Source: Nymphaea colorata
Lineage: Eukaryota; Streptophyta; Magnoliopsida; Nymphaeales; Nymphaeaceae
Direction: 5' to 3'
Length of the DNA stretch: 64,000 nucleotides
Assembly (NCBI RefSeq): GCF_008831285.2
Contig: NC_045148.1
Location: forward strand, 18,779,002-18,843,001
The position numbers and the translations under genes were made by a program. A model generated the notes under the pieces. It was not told the DNA's origin, made no database searches, and saw only the letters and a list, made by a program, of their open reading frames with translations. This document shows positions 48,701 to 62,056 of the stretch, in pieces; within the stretch, counting starts at the first letter, position 1, and each line of letters starts with the position of its first letter.

Positions 48701-50369
48701 CTTAATTGGCCCTGCCCAAATCATGGATTTGATCAATTTGGATCTTAATTGGCCATGCCCATGTGATGGATTTGAACCATCTGCATTCTTTCCTAAGCAG
48801 TTTATTGTAAAAATTGATTTGAATAAATTGCCCGTTGAATCGTGTTTATTGAGTTGATCCAAAATTATTGATCGCATCGTCCTGTCGGCAGACCAAACTC
48901 CCAGTCATGAGCTGGGGTCGGTCGACAAAAGCACCAACTGGCCAACTAGAGAGTCAAAAGGATCATTAAATTTTTTAATTGTAGTGTATTTATTGAACGA
49001 TATATTTTAATATCTAAACTTCGGAAAACTCATTAAGAATAAAAAAAAAAAACTTAACTGATGCATGCCTGCGTGTCAAGCCCGTGTCATGAGTCGATTC
49101 ATTTACGTGTCTCTGTAACAGGTCGAAGTGTCCACGTTTTACTGTTGCACCAAGCAATGGCTCTGCCTCTTTGCTAATGGAAAAGTTCTGAATTGAAAAC
49201 TATTGACAGGTGAAGAACGAGCTACCAAGTACGTTCAAGGCATATCGTTACCAGCAGCACCGGTGGTCCTGTGGCCCAGCTAACTTGTTCAGGAAGATGG
49301 CTATGGAGATCATAAAGAACAAGGTTATTTTCTAAATCTCTCTTGCGTACCGATGATCGTAAGGGATGAATGATTGGACCTGACCTTTGTATCTGCCAAT
49401 TGAGGCATTTAACGCTGCCGTATCTTTTCCAACCATTTGGTTGCAGAACTGTTTTGAATTAAGTTACTAACTTGAATTTGTTGGTTTTTCTACTCTGATT
49501 GTTGAAATTTTAGAAAGTAACTGCCTGGAAGAAGTTCTACGTGATCTACTCCTTCTTCTTCGTCAGGAAGGTCATTGCCCACATTGTTACCTTCATCTTC
49601 TACTGCATAGTCATCCCCGCTACTGTTTTGGTTCCAGAAGCAGAGATCCCCAAGTGGGGAGCTGTCTATATTCCATCAGCCATTACGATCCTCAATGCCT
49701 TGAGCACTCCAAGGTTTGGATTACAATTTTGAGTTGAGTAGTGATGCTTTCAACGGTCACAGATCTAGGATCCGACTGGATTCTGATTGTTGGTGTCTGT
49801 TTCGATTAGGTCCATTCATCTTCTGGTCTTCTGGATACTGTTTGAGAATGTGATGTCTCTGCACCGAACCAAAGCGACTTTCATTGGACTGCTGGAAGCA
49901 GGAAGAGTGAACGAGTGGGTCGTCACAGAAAAACTAGGCGATGTTTTGAAAGCCAAGCAGGTTAAACCCGTAAAGAAGAACCGATCAAGGTTCGGTGAAA
50001 GGTAAATTTATCCACTCCACTAATAAATTCATCAATTGTTATAGCACAACTGCACAAGTTCATAATTTCTTCTTTCAGTTGATCATTTTTCGAACTGTTC
50101 AGTATGTATTGCAAAATGCGTTTACTTGTGCATTCTGCTCAGTCCATATTTGAGTGTGCGAAATTATTTGAGATTGATTAATATGTAATTTTGATGTCGG
50201 AGCCAGGCTTCATCTTCTAGAGCTCGGATTTGGTGTCTTTCTGTTCTTCTGCGCTTGCTATGATCTTGCCAACGGAAAGAATCATTACTACATATACCTC
50301 TACCTGCAAGCTGTTGCCTTCTTTGTCATGGGCTTCGGTTATGTTGGCACGTTCGTGCCTACTTCTTGA
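45728..50369 (+). CDS. CSLA: Cellulose synthase-like A, glucomannan 4-beta-mannosyltransferase
   Basis: CslA proteins are Golgi GT2 enzymes that make the beta-1,4-(gluco)mannan backbone from GDP-mannose and GDP-glucose. Nine exons: 45728-46051, 46171-46269, 46377-46629, 47925-48035, 48167-48303, 49210-49323, 49514-49713, 49810-50001 and 50207-50369. All are GT-AG and in phase, giving 530 aa, the normal length. An N-terminal membrane segment ([19 protein letters not shown]) precedes the catalytic loop. GT2 motifs: VLDDSTDP (D133/D134), FDADF (DAD 193-195), TTVEDMD (ED 285-286) and QQHRW (323-327). Several membrane segments follow ([41 protein letters not shown]), and the protein ends [12 protein letters not shown]. 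The start at 45728 is the first in-frame ATG and gives [14 protein letters not shown], as in CslA9-type proteins. CslC is excluded by length and by the motif set. Which CslA paralogue is uncertain. Confidence 0.97.
48592..48614. repeat. (TTC)n microsatellite in CslA intron
   Basis: Seven or so TTC units in the fifth intron of CslA (48304-49209). Confidence 0.85.
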
Positions 50370-50850
50370 TGAAATGGTCAGGAAGGGAAGACTTATCTTG
50401 TAATTTAAGAAGTGTTTCACTAGATCATACTCTTTCCAGATGTTCAGTGATAGCTGGTAGAAGAAGGTCCTTGGAATTCTTTATACTGTGAGGATTATAT
50501 AGAATCAACGTCGTGAACAAGAAGTCCTGGAGAAGAATGTGAACAACCTGCTAGTAAAGATTGCAGCATAGTTCCATGCGTCCACTATAATCGTGTCAAG
50601 GCCTGTTTCAAGCATACAGGTGAAGGAAAGCAGATCAACAGTAGTTACCTTCTTCTTCCTATTTCACTTTCGTTCAATGTGAAGAAAAATTGAATTTTGT
50701 TTTGCTCTTCTTATTGTTGTTACTATTTATAGTACTGCATTGCATTCCTTAGTTGAGATAAAGACACCCCTGAGCTGGGATGATTCTCCATCGGTGGTGT
50801 AAAAATTGTAATCGTGGAACTCAAGTTATCCTGGTTTTTTGTGTGTGTGG

Positions 50851-50856
50851 AATAAA
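50851..50856 (+). terminator. Probable CslA polyadenylation signal
   Basis: AATAAA, preceded by a T- and TG-rich run (TTTTTTGTGTGTGTGG), lies about 480 bp after the CslA stop. No earlier perfect signal was noted. Confidence 0.4.
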
Positions 50857-52866
50857 ATTCTACAGAAAAAGGACAAAGTTGTAACATTTTTTCCCAAGGA
50901 GATTCCTCCAGTAAGAAGTGTCCTGCACAGGCCAGGGGCGTTGTTTATTAGTGAATTAGGTACTCAACACTGGTGGTGGTGATTCCTATGGAAAGGATAA
51001 CATTCCAATTTCCTTTTCCATTATGATCAACCCATGTGCGATGTGTGTCCGCTCGTTTGCATGTGGCTGTGTAGTCTGTTCAAGCGTGTGATCATTCAGG
51101 TACTTTCGAGATTGTATATTTCAAAATTCAAACAGATCTTGAATCCTAAGCCAGTGTACCATCTCTAGATCTTAGTCATGCATACTCCATTATTTCCTTG
51201 AGCAACGGTAGTTTGTGTGATGCGTCAAATGAAGCCATAAAGACCTAAGAACTGTGGAGCTTTCATGGTCCCAGTGGCTGGTTGTCACAGATCTTGATGC
51301 TTGATCCTGTTCTTGATGGTGGGTCATGCTTGTTTCTTTTGTTTATTTTGAGAGATGCTTATGATTGGAAAATTTTCCAGGGAATCATAACCAGTCTCTG
51401 CATTCAGAGCAGAGTCAGCAGGCTATCGTTTCAAGTGTAAAAATTCGCTTTGCAAGATGACAGTCAACATATCCCAAATTTTGAGGCAGACCCGTGACAT
51501 TTGAACCTTTCTTGTCATCCCTTTACCGCATCAGGATAATGCCAAGTTTAAAGTAGAACTCACCTTGCAACACTACAGGGCAGTGCATCAAGAATGCCGC
51601 AGACAAAATGCAGAATACCCATCAGGGCTTGCTTTCAGGAGAAAGGTCACCACTTTCCTCTGAAACTATGGCCTTCTACGAAAATTTGCAGAGATTGAAA
51701 GTTAGTCAAATCTCATGCACATGTACAATAGAACCCAATGCCACAATTAGAAAGGAGAACTCGCTTTCCAACTGTTTGTAGAAGGCATTTGCTCCGCACA
51801 TCACTGTGGACTCAATGACAAGAGATGTGAAACATCACTTGACAATTGTGACATAACCATGTTGAACGCATGTGGAGCAGTTTTTTCTGGTCCCTTCGTC
51901 GCTAGCTGAAATAGGAACCAGTGATTGATCTTTAAAAGATTTAACATTTTCATAAGCTCTAGTAATGAGAGGAAAACTTCGCAGTTATAGTAGTTGTTTG
52001 TGTGGTCCAGCATGATGAATTAAATCATTATGTACTTGTAACACCAGCGGGTTTGCAAAGAAGAAGAAGCATGGAAAATATATGTTCACACTCGGATCTT
52101 AAGGATCTAAAATCAGATTAGGTTTCCGTTGTTTGTATGAATGGACTCTTCTTATGGGATTGAGGAATACTGATAATGTTTACTTTAAATTTTATTTTTC
52201 ACTTAAGTTATTTGATAAATTTCCGGCAAGTTCTCTGATTCTCCTCAGCGCAGCCTGTACCGTAGAATAACTGGCAGATCTTTGTGACACATTTGCAGGA
52301 TTTGCATCAAAACACAAATCACCTAAAGCAGCTCGTCCATTGGCCAGCCACTCTATTCCTGCAATGGATTACATTTTCTTCATCTAAATGTCATATGCCC
52401 ATTTTTTGAGTCCGGTGAAATCTTATCTACAATCTCAATATTTTATTTCCCTTCCTTCTTTTTAATCAGATTCGTCCATATACATGTGATCTACATGGCT
52501 GATTTGATAACAGCCGATCAACCACTGAACTGGGTTTTCCAAATGGCCAAGATTTTCGCCTAAACCATTGAAATTGGCATTTTCATTAGCATCTGCTTTT
52601 GAAATGTTGTCAGATCTTGTATACGGAATCAAGGAATCTAACACCCATTTCAATTAAATTTATTCCAGTCGAAAAGAAAGATTGAGAATTTAGATGTACT
52701 TATGCATGAATCTGTACCTGACCTCTTCAAGTTGCCACCACTGTGTCCTAGCAAGCTGCAAACAAACCATGATGCAGGTGAGCTGGTCCCTCTACAACAG
52801 CAATCTAGAAGTCCATGGAACAAAGGGTCACGACTCGGGACCCCACTTAGCTGAGGTACATTGCTG

Positions 52867-52867
<1 letters not shown>

Positions 52868-52902
<35 letters not shown>
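52868..52902. repeat. (CT)n microsatellite
   Basis: Uninterrupted CT run of about 17 units downstream of CslA. Confidence 0.97.
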
Positions 52903-52905
<3 letters not shown>

Positions 52906-54130
52906 GTCTCATATCTCTCCCTTCTTCTTTCCATATTAAAGAACACTTAAGTCGTTTTGCAGTAAAATATGTGGAGCCAGCATGTGATGTGTAACTTGCT
53001 CCAGTGGAAAAAGAGCCTGTGGACAACTACATTAATTATAAGATCCAAAAGAAGTTGTTCCATTTTATTTACTTTTCTAGATTTGTGCAAGTATGGTACT
53101 CGAGATTAATTGGGCTCACGTTAAACATATTGAAGAAGTACATGAGTTGCTTCAAAACATGTTTTGAGAAAAATAATTTCATTTTTTTCTTTGGCACATG
53201 GCTTGCGTCTGGGAAATGAATATAGGGAATATTCTATTGCAGTGAACTTACGCTCTCCATTTTATTGAAAAATATTTGCTTGTGAACTAGTGGCCAAATT
53301 AATGTTCCTGCATTTAGAAAATTACCACATTTTCTTGGAATTTCCTGATATGGGCACACATTTTTTTCTTCATAGCTCTCTGTTTCAAACCTAAACCCTA
53401 TAGGAAAAAAACTGTGGCCCATATAAAAAGTTTGTAAATGTGACACCCTCTTTAGAACCAGAAGTTGATCCTTAGGATGGTTCCCCAAGGGGCACTCATT
53501 AATGAGCTCTGCAAACTAGAAATGCACTAGAAGTTCTTTTCTATGGCCACAATTTTTTTGGGATGAGTCATGAGACCTAGGGAATATAGTAGTGGTCTAT
53601 GAGCACTTGCCTGCAGGCTGCAATTAAGGAGCATGTGGAGTACATGGTGTGCTGACAGATATATCTGCATATACATCACAATAAGTAAGTTAGGTGGATG
53701 TCTGAAGAAAAAGAGAATGAAAGAAGCAGGACCAACAAAGCAGTTGCCATTGAAATATCAGAGAGAGGGAGAGAGATTAAGAAGAAATACATGGAGATCT
53801 GCTGGGTGCCTTGATGAAATGGAGATACATACAGGTGCTTGAAGAAGCCAAGGCAGCAAAATTTTGGTGAAATAAAATGTCATATAAAAGTTTTTTTTCT
53901 CTTGAAAAGAAAAAACAAGGTTGAACCGACAATGTCTTAAGATTCAGATTTAGAATGGAGATCAGTGGACCGACAAGATCCAGTTGAAGCAGTTACTGTC
54001 AACGCCTCATTAATAATGCCACCTAGGGAGGGCTCACTCATCAATCATGTTCTGATAGACAAGCTGATGAAAGATCAACTCAAGGACACCCCCACTTAAT
54101 GACTCTGACCTGCCCTACCCCTACCCTCCA

Positions 54131-54178
54131 GCTCTCTTTCTCTCTCTCTCTTCACCATACATATATATATATATATAC
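54131..54178. repeat. Compound (CT)n and (AT)n microsatellite
   Basis: CT-rich tract (54131-54151) followed after nine bases by an AT run (54160-54178). Confidence 0.9.
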
Positions 54179-55735
54179 GAAGAGAAAGTGAGAACAAAAG
54201 TTTAATTAACTGCTGCAGAAGTTGGGAAAAGACAAGGCTTTAGAGTTTGCAGACACACATGGAGTCTCGTGCTCATGATTTTGGATGACTTGACATCATC
54301 CGAAAGGTTAACCACTTGAGCATCATGATACCTGCTCTCTGTTATCAAAATCTTCATAAGTCATAAGTCACAATATGAATGGAAGCATTCATCTCTTTCT
54401 CTCCCTAACTCGCAGTTCCTTTTCTGTTAAACTTGGCGGTTGAGCTAGGGCAGGAATCGAAGGCGAAAACTTATGTGACATAAAATGAGCAGAAGAAATC
54501 ATGTAAATAAGCAAAAAACTGGTAGAATAAGAATCTGATACTAGGAGTGATCCATTCCTTTTATGCAAACGTTTTCCGCTTGTTGTTCTTTCTATTTGTT
54601 TATCACCATCCTGGTTCAGGTCCAAATTCAAGCTCTCTTTTAAACTTGGAGTTCTGGGCTGCGTTGGGACTTGAGTGGAGTATGGCACACCCATCAACCA
54701 AAGTATTATAATCTCACCATTTACAATCTAGAAAAGTAGTACCATTCTCAACTGATCTGTTTGCCAGACCAACTATGCCATGCCCCATCATCTTTTATTT
54801 TGTCTATTTTTTTTCCCTTGCCACATCTTTTTTTCCTTGGTAATATATTCCCTTTCAAAAAAATACATAAACCTAGCTACAATGGCTACATTGGGCAGCT
54901 CAGTCTATTTCGATACCCTTTAGAAGTACTTCATGTGAGGTTGAAATTTCTAGTATGTTATTCTTTGTAGCATTTTTTGATCACGCCAACAGGTTCACAC
55001 TGAATAGTGTGCTTCCAAGACATATTCTAATGCATAACCGACAGCAATTATAAGACAGCTATATAAGCTAGTAATTGAGTCAGAAGTAAATTATGTACCA
55101 ACAAGAAAATGACAAGATCCCCAAACCAGATCCAATCCATATGCGGCTCTTATATGAATCATGGTTTGGTGCTGCTTGATCTTTTATGTGCAATGCTTGA
55201 ATTAATTAGGTAATCACAAGAATCGACGGTGGCCAATGTTCTGCAAGAATTCTATACAAAAACAGGTCAAATTTAGATATCTTTAACTTAATGTCTACTT
55301 TGATATAACTTAAGCAGTTAAATAAAACAACTTGAAATTTTAGCTGTTTTTTTTTGCCATCCACCACACTTTGAGTTTGTTTCCTAAAATTCGATTTAAA
55401 ATGTTCATCACTTAGCAAAACAATAAATCTAAGTAAAAAAAAAGTACAATCAATGACATTTCTCTTACTCAATATTCTAAGAATACGACATTCATGTCCT
55501 TTGAAATTAATAACAAAACTTGTCTCCACGATCTGCAGTAGCTGAGATTAGGTGAATATGTGTTGGGGCGTTCATGTGGGTGGTTTGGCTTTACAGCATG
55601 TGGTAGGTGTTTAAAGACAGTATATAGGGATAGGGGTTGAATATTTCCTACTATGGTTAACAGGATCATCATCGTTGTCAGCCTCTGTCAGATGGGCCTT
55701 CTCTCTAATTTGTTCATTCCCTAAGGTTGGTTGTT

Positions 55736-55736
<1 letters not shown>

Positions 55737-55777
<41 letters not shown>
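55737..55777. repeat. Compound (CT)n(AT)n microsatellite
   Basis: CT run of about 11 units passing directly into an AT run of about 9 units. Another CT run lies at 56010-56029. Confidence 0.95.
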
Positions 55778-56409
55778 GTAAACTAATAAAACTCAAGGAA
55801 GGGAAACATAGAAATAACTGAAAAGAGAATGGAGAATGCAAAGAAGGATTAGGTTTCATTAAGCTGATCTCTGATTACAAAATGTGGTCTAACCACCTTT
55901 ATATGAACTAAAAACGGATCTCTGGATCTCGATCCAAACAAAACAAAACAGTAAATACAAATTCGAAATATGAGAACTAGATCTGGATCTCTTCGGCATT
56001 AGCCCCTGCATCTCTCTCTCTCTCTCTCTGCAAAAGAAAAAGAAAACTACTATTCATTTTCTGTCTGTCGCCTTTGTCAGCTTGTCATTCAGCACGTCTC
56101 AGTGATTGGTAAACGCCTTTGCTCTTTTCTTGGGCAATAAGCAAGGTTAAACTTCGTATTTTGTCTTGCAGACTAACTGTTTGATCTTGAACAAATAAGA
56201 ATGGCAGTGATATAAGTCTTGGAAGCACACCGACAGTCTGAACCTGTGGGCCTCATGGATAATGCTGTCTGAACAACATACTAAGAATTTCAACTCATAA
56301 GAAGTTCTAAATGATCTTGCAGCATTCAATTTACCAATTTTAGCAGTTTCATGTTGTTCATTGACAGTGTTGATAAGAAAAAGCATATGGTGTCCAAAGG
56401 TGCAGGCGC

Positions 56410-56413
<4 letters not shown>

Positions 56414-56473
<60 letters not shown>
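56414..56473. repeat. (AT)n microsatellite
   Basis: Uninterrupted AT run of about 30 units. Confidence 0.97.
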
Positions 56474-56476
<3 letters not shown>

Positions 56477-56584
56477 CAAGACCAGGAGGAAGGTTGAAAA
56501 CTGGGGCAATGAAAAGGTAAGATATTTTCCATAACTTTCTTAGACTAAGTTGGAAGTTTCAGTTACAGATGTCAAAGGATTAGA

Positions 56585-56880
56585 TTTAAGTCAAATATAT
56601 ACTTAATTGTACACGCTCTTTTGGATATTTATATATTTAGATTTGAATTCATATTCAAATACAAACAAAGAAAAATCATATGTGAATCTAATTTTGAATC
56701 GAATCTATCCGATTTAAAAAGTGTAGGAGCATTAGATATAAAATATTTATTTAAAACTAAATACAATCTGAATCTGATCAGATATTTATGTACATATGAT
56801 CAGTTGTAATCTCTTCATAATCAAATATTAAATTTTTTTAATATCTAATTTTTTCTGAAGGATATCCGATCCAAATTGGA
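56585..56880. repeat. Dispersed AT-rich repeat, related to 33520-33870
   Basis: Contains ACAATCTGAATCTGATCAG, TTTGAATTCATATTCAAATA and TCAAATATTAAATTTTTTTA, phrases shared in part with the block at 33520-33870. No coding content. Confidence 0.5.
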
Positions 56881-57475
56881 TGAGAAGAAGTCAGCTATCA
56901 CATGAGACCATTGCTTTACATAAGGGACATCTGATATCAGATAATTCAAAGACTACTAAATTAACGATATATTCTCGAAGTAAGCACACCCAAAAATATT
57001 CTCGAAGGTTTTCCTCATCATGAGGGATAAAATACAACATATTTTTTTATTTACAAATAAAGCATGAACTATACGATTGAAAAGAACATTTTTCAAAAAA
57101 AAAAAACCTGGTAAATATTAATAAAATTTCCATTCTTCACCAGATACAAGAACAATCAATCAGGAGACAAATATATAACATCTCGAGATTATGCATTGGC
57201 CACTAATATCCGCCATTACAATAGCATCAGAATCTCTGCCCGGGTTCGCGTTTCTGTGTTTTAATTTGATGCATTACTCAGACAGCCATGAAAGAGAGCA
57301 AAACAATGAGGAGCCGATCTCAAAGCTCCTTATGATCTGGAGCTCCTTGAACAATACAAATAGGAAACCAAATTGAATGGAAATTACATGCTCTCCGCAG
57401 CTGCCGGTTCATTTCGATCAAAGATGCACATCATGTAAACGTCAATCAAATCTGCCTCTTCTTTCTCCACACTGT

Positions 57476-60400
57476 TCATAAGTTGGCGAACAGTCGATAC
57501 GTATGTGCGTCCAGTATTATCTGTCGAACAGCAGACACTAGAGCGATGACTCCAATGGCAGAAAACACTGCTGCTATGATGGTATTCAGCCAAAACAAGG
57601 TGCTCTTCTTGGACGGCATGAAGGTGACATTATAGAAGATCATTGGAAGAACGAAGTCCAGGGGAATGAAGCCAAATGCTCCGATCAATGCGTTTATATC
57701 TCCAAAGAAAGGCAGCATCGCTGCGATCAAGGTAGCAAAAATGGCAGCTAAAGAGCGAGCTATGACCCTAGGAATCACATTTCTCATGGAGAACTGTCCA
57801 CTATTTGGATCTGCAAGCTTTCTTTCAAGAATTTCGTTCGTTGGTTGCAGATAGACCTGCCATTTATATATGCGAATATGGTGAATTCAGAGAGAGGGAG
57901 AGACGGAAACTGCTTTCGGCAGAGAATTACAAACATAATCTAGCATGCTTAAGTTTTACTCGAGCCTTAGCTCCACTGATTTTACCAGCAGAAAATAATG
58001 GTTGGTATGTATGAAAAGATGAAAAGATTTTCGATCAACTTAGAGACTCACCACAACGACGGCTACAACTTGGAGGAGGGTGCAGAGGTAAGTGAAGAAG
58101 AGGAAGCTCCTGGGCAGAAGGGGGGGCTGCCCTTGCACCATGAAGTTACTGAGGATGCTGCCTTGAGACTTGTTCCCGAAAGCCCAGTAACCAGACACCG
58201 CCACGCTAAAGAATGTAGTCACCACAACGCTGTAACAAATGAACAGGCCCTTCATCATCTTCCCCTTCACCGGTGGCGCCAATGTTGCCTGCAATTATAC
58301 GCATATGAATCAACGGTGAAGCCATAAATTTTAAGAGGGCACACGTACAAATTTGTAGGCGAATGGAAGGACTCATACGCCCAATATTAATAAGCTTAGA
58401 GTTCGTATCCCATTTGCAGGATTTAAAAGGTGTCCTCAATGAACCAGTAGGGGATGGAAAATTGAATTGGTTAAAAGTTTTTCCTTTTTAGCATTTTAAT
58501 TAATATCTCTGCCTTAACAACAAAAAGCTCCATCTCGGGGCAGTGCTAAGTAATCTAGATGTTACAGTTGATAAGGACTTGCATTTGATTATTATGTATC
58601 AGATACAGATCAGAAGTTGAACCCAAGTCCAACTAAGGACCATCCATTTAATTGGATATAGTGATAGCCACAAGAGAATTACAGAATTGAGTTCAGCTTA
58701 TGGTTGGCCGTAAAGCCTTCAAGTTGAAAAATGCCAATAATCCAGTGCTCAATATGCATCTACCTGTAAGGTCTGCCAAACCCAAGCTAGCTAAGAAGGC
58801 AAAAAATGGGCCTCTGCTTACGAACAAATTTAGCTCCATTGTAAACTTAAAATTAAGTTGGTCTGAGTTCATGAACTTGGGAACATCTAGGCTGTGTAGC
58901 AATTAGCACCAGGTAGCTGAGTCCGAATTAAACACTCATTACCTGAATTTCTGGAATGATTCCATTGCCATAGCTGGTAGCAATGACGGCGACACCATTG
59001 AAGGCACCGAAAAGCTGGCTTACTGAGTTGCCAGTCCGCGAGTAGTCCCTGGGACCAGCCTTGCCGGAGAGTCCTGTTGAGAATTTCAGGTAACCAACAT
59101 AAACCAGGTCAGTAACATACGCAGCAAGTTATCTGATACAGTGGGAAAAAATAGAAAGGAAAGGGATCCTTCTTCATAGCTAAACTCCTCCAATACACTC
59201 AAAGTTTTGAGTTGTGTCCTAGGAGTGATGGGTGCTTCTACTCTTACAGTAGAAGCTAGTGAATTCCTACTCCAGTAATCAACCATGTTGGCTCCTTGTT
59301 TTAAAACTCATAGCTATAGATTGTGCCCATCTAAATAGAATACAGTTTGCCTAGCCTACTGAGTGAAGATCAGTGGTTGGTTCGCCTAAATCCGACATCT
59401 ATATAAGAACTCCGGCGTGTGAACACCCAAGAAAGAAACAAACAGCCTAAAGGACTTGCCAGAATAAATGGAGCCGGACGCGGCGCAGGCGCTGTAAGCG
59501 AGGCAGAGAAAGAGAGACACAAGGTTGATGTGCCGTAGGGAATGGAATGAAGGCATCTGTGTCAAGACCACCATCACGACGCCAAGTATGGCTACGAACT
59601 CATAAAGCTTCATCGTCCCATTTGGATTGTAAAGCACATAAATGAACTACAAAAAGAAACAGAGCAAAGAAAACCAAAATCAATGTATACATAAATCTAC
59701 AAACGGAAACAGAGGAAGGCAAAAAAAACAAAGCCGAGATCAGGACAAGGAATCAAGAGAAAGTTTGAGCACACACTTTCATGCTTTGGCCGCCCAGGAG
59801 AATATTGCCAACAACGGCTCCGAAGCACGCTGCAAATTGAAGAGGACCGACGAAGAACCGTCCCCATCTTGGCCCTGAAAAAGATGATCGGAAAGAGCCG
59901 AGAAGATCAAAATGAATTAGAGGCCGGACCGGAACTGGGTTTGGTACTTTAGATACTTAAAACCAAATTCGGACTGCTTGGAACCCTGATCTCCAACCAT
60001 GGAAGGTCAAATTCATAAACAACATACCAACATGCTAATTTACCACCACTCTGAAAATTTTAATATTAGAAAGGTATGCCAAACAAAGAAATTAAGATCA
60101 TGTCTATATGGACGAGTTGATGTAATCGGCCTTTGACTTGCCACAATCCGAAGTCTACCGGAGTTTACAGAATTTCAGTGGTGATCAATAGTCATAAAAG
60201 TGGCAAACATATTCTTTACTTTAAAATATATATATATATATATATATATAGCAAAATATAGCAAAACAAGATTGAAAGTTGGGTTGTTGTCAAATCATCA
60301 AAACTAAATTTGTATGATTAAATTTGTTCAGGATAAAGTAAAATAAGAAAGATATGAGACGGTCATTTACTCAAGCCGTTGCAACACAGGAGCTCGCTGT

Positions 60401-61842
60401 GACCATTTATTAATGTAGTAAATATCGGACTCGAAGTCATATTACAGCCGGTACGGTATCAAACTGTATCGGGTGCCAAAAAAAGTAATTAAAGAATAAA
60501 AATAGTTTTCATTATATTAATATAGTATCAGAGAGGGATTGGCAAGTAACCAGACCAGGGGCCACTCAAAATCATCATTAGAGTGTTCTGTTTTGTAATC
60601 TAACTTTATAAATATGATTTTAAGAGTGATTTGATGAGGAATATATATTAAATCAGTCATATTATTATTTTAATAATATTTGTTGAATAATAAAAAATGA
60701 ACAACTCTTATACCATCAAAATTGTGATAGTAGAAAAATCAGTTCTTTTATAAAGTAACTTGTTTATAAATATAAGGATGTTCACATTTTGTTTAAAACA
60801 ATTTCAACACAAATTTAAGTGGTCTAATTTGTGTCTCTTACCAAAGTTGTCTTTTATCTACTAGTTACACTTGTCAGGTAGCAAAAAAAAGGTTTTTATC
60901 ACAGCTATCATATCTTTTTATATGTCATATTTGGCGGAAATTAAATTGAAAAAAAAAAAGTAGAAATGCAGTGATAATTTTTGGAGATGGAAATATACTT
61001 CAAAGGAAAAAACAAACGAGTTTGGAGATCCATTGCCTCACTTGGGTGTTTCAATCTCTTAAAAATTTTCTATTTTTTTTCAAATTAATCACCACCTTAT
61101 GATCTCCTCAAAATCAGTGGACCAAACCATTCCCATTATATCTCATCTCACACACGTAGGTTCGATAGCCACTAGTTTTCCTGTACCGGCGAATCTGGGA
61201 CGGCATGGACCGATACGGACGATACAATCTCTACACCGGCGGATATCATAATCGTTTCGCTCTGTTGCACAGTGCCACAGACGCTAATTACACTGACATC
61301 TACTGCCAATATTCCGAGTCAGAAGAAGCACCGGACATTGTTCTCCTTGCTTGGCCTTTGATTATTGAAAGAGCTTACCTAAGATGTCGTTGGCCATGTC
61401 CCTGAAGCGAAGATGGCGATTCCCCAGAGCGGCGTGGTGCTCCAGCACCAGAGACAGGAGGTTGTAGGAGTAGAAAGTGACGAGGCCGCCGAGGGTGAGG
61501 CAGGCGACGGCGGCCGCCCATCCGAGCGTCGCGAAGGCGAAGGGGAGGCTGAGCAGCGGCGGAGCAACGATGGAGGTCGTGAGATGGTAGCCGCAGTGCA
61601 CCCACGAGCCTTCATCAGCCATTCACAACAATCACCCACCATGTTACGAATGAAACCAATTGAAGAAACAGGGATTCTTGTGAATCCCGGCCAACTAATA
61701 GTACAGGAGGAAAAGATGTGAAGAAAGGGGAGGTATGTATACCTCTAGATTTGAGCACAAAGAGGGCGCCGGCGTCTAATTTCTGGCCGCCGGTGGCTCC
61801 TTCTTCCCGTATTTCACCTGCCCTTTTCTGCTTGTCTTCCAT
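57476..61842 (-). CDS. GAT1: GAT1-like GABA/amino acid transporter (AAAP family)
   Basis: AAAP permeases are proton-coupled; the Arabidopsis GAT1 group imports GABA at the plasma membrane. Seven exons (5' to 3' on minus): 61842-61743, 61609-61379, 59874-59777, 59646-59460, 59073-58943, 58288-58052 and 57856-57476. They join in phase to 454 aa, the family length. The N-terminus is hydrophilic (MEDKQKRAGEIREEG), followed by LDAGALFVLKSRGSWVHCGY and about ten membrane segments. Family landmarks: HLTTSIVAPPLLSLPFAF, LGNRHLRFRDMA, SYGNGIIPEIQATLAPPVKG, KGLFICYSVVV, SGYWAFGNKS, VVVVYLQPTNEILE, MLPFFGDINALIGAFGF and the ending DAHTYRLFANL. Intron 4 appears to start with GC (GCAAGT) instead of GT. 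Substrate is inferred from family only; a general amino-acid carrier is possible. Confidence 0.95.
60225..60250. repeat. (AT)n microsatellite in transporter intron 2
   Basis: About 13 AT units within the 1.5-kb second intron (59875-61378), which is otherwise AT-rich. Near 60447 and 61186-61250 the intron carries GTACCGG/CGATACGG-type degenerate repeat phrases. Confidence 0.9.
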
Positions 61843-61942
61843 GCTTCAGCTTTTGGGGGCAGAGAGAGGTATGATGAGCTGAAGCTATAATGCAGGAAAG
61901 CTTCCAAATATCTTTGGCCTTGTAATGAACTAATCCAGCTGT

Positions 61943-61950
61943 CTATATAG
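61943..61950 (-). promoter_or_regulatory. Candidate TATA box of the transporter gene
   Basis: On the minus strand TTCTATATAGACAGC lies about 100 bp before the ATG, an ordinary distance for a plant promoter with a short leader of about 70 nt. Confidence 0.5.
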
Positions 61951-62021
61951 AACAAGAAGAAGAAGAAGAAAAGCTTCTTGTCTCGTTGGGAATGGCTGCC
62001 GTCTACACTTGATGCCTTTTT

Positions 62022-62023
<2 letters not shown>

Positions 62024-62052
<29 letters not shown>
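62024..62052. repeat. (GA)n microsatellite in the transporter promoter
   Basis: About 14 GA units, read as CT on the gene's own strand, about 75 bp upstream of the candidate TATA box. CT/GA tracts near plant start sites can act as GAGA-type elements; here that is only a possibility. Confidence 0.95.

Positions 62053-62056
<4 letters not shown>

Larger units (their letters stand above)
50857..57475. other. Spacer between convergent CslA and transporter genes
   Basis: No supported gene. Contents are (CT)n and (AT)n arrays, the dispersed repeat at 56585-56880, and unrecognised unique-looking sequence. The minus-strand frames at 51801-52013 and 53234-53488 look unlike simple repeats but match no family I know. 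The last 200-300 bases are probably transporter 3' UTR. Confidence 0.45.

Noticed and set aside
53633-54180. Possible microRNA precursor near GA-rich sequence
   Set aside because: No match by eye to conserved plant microRNA families and no convincing long hairpin.
61205-61405. 66-codon plus-strand frame in transporter intron 2 and exon 2
   Set aside because: Overlaps the reverse of exon 2 and a degenerate repeat; no domain.
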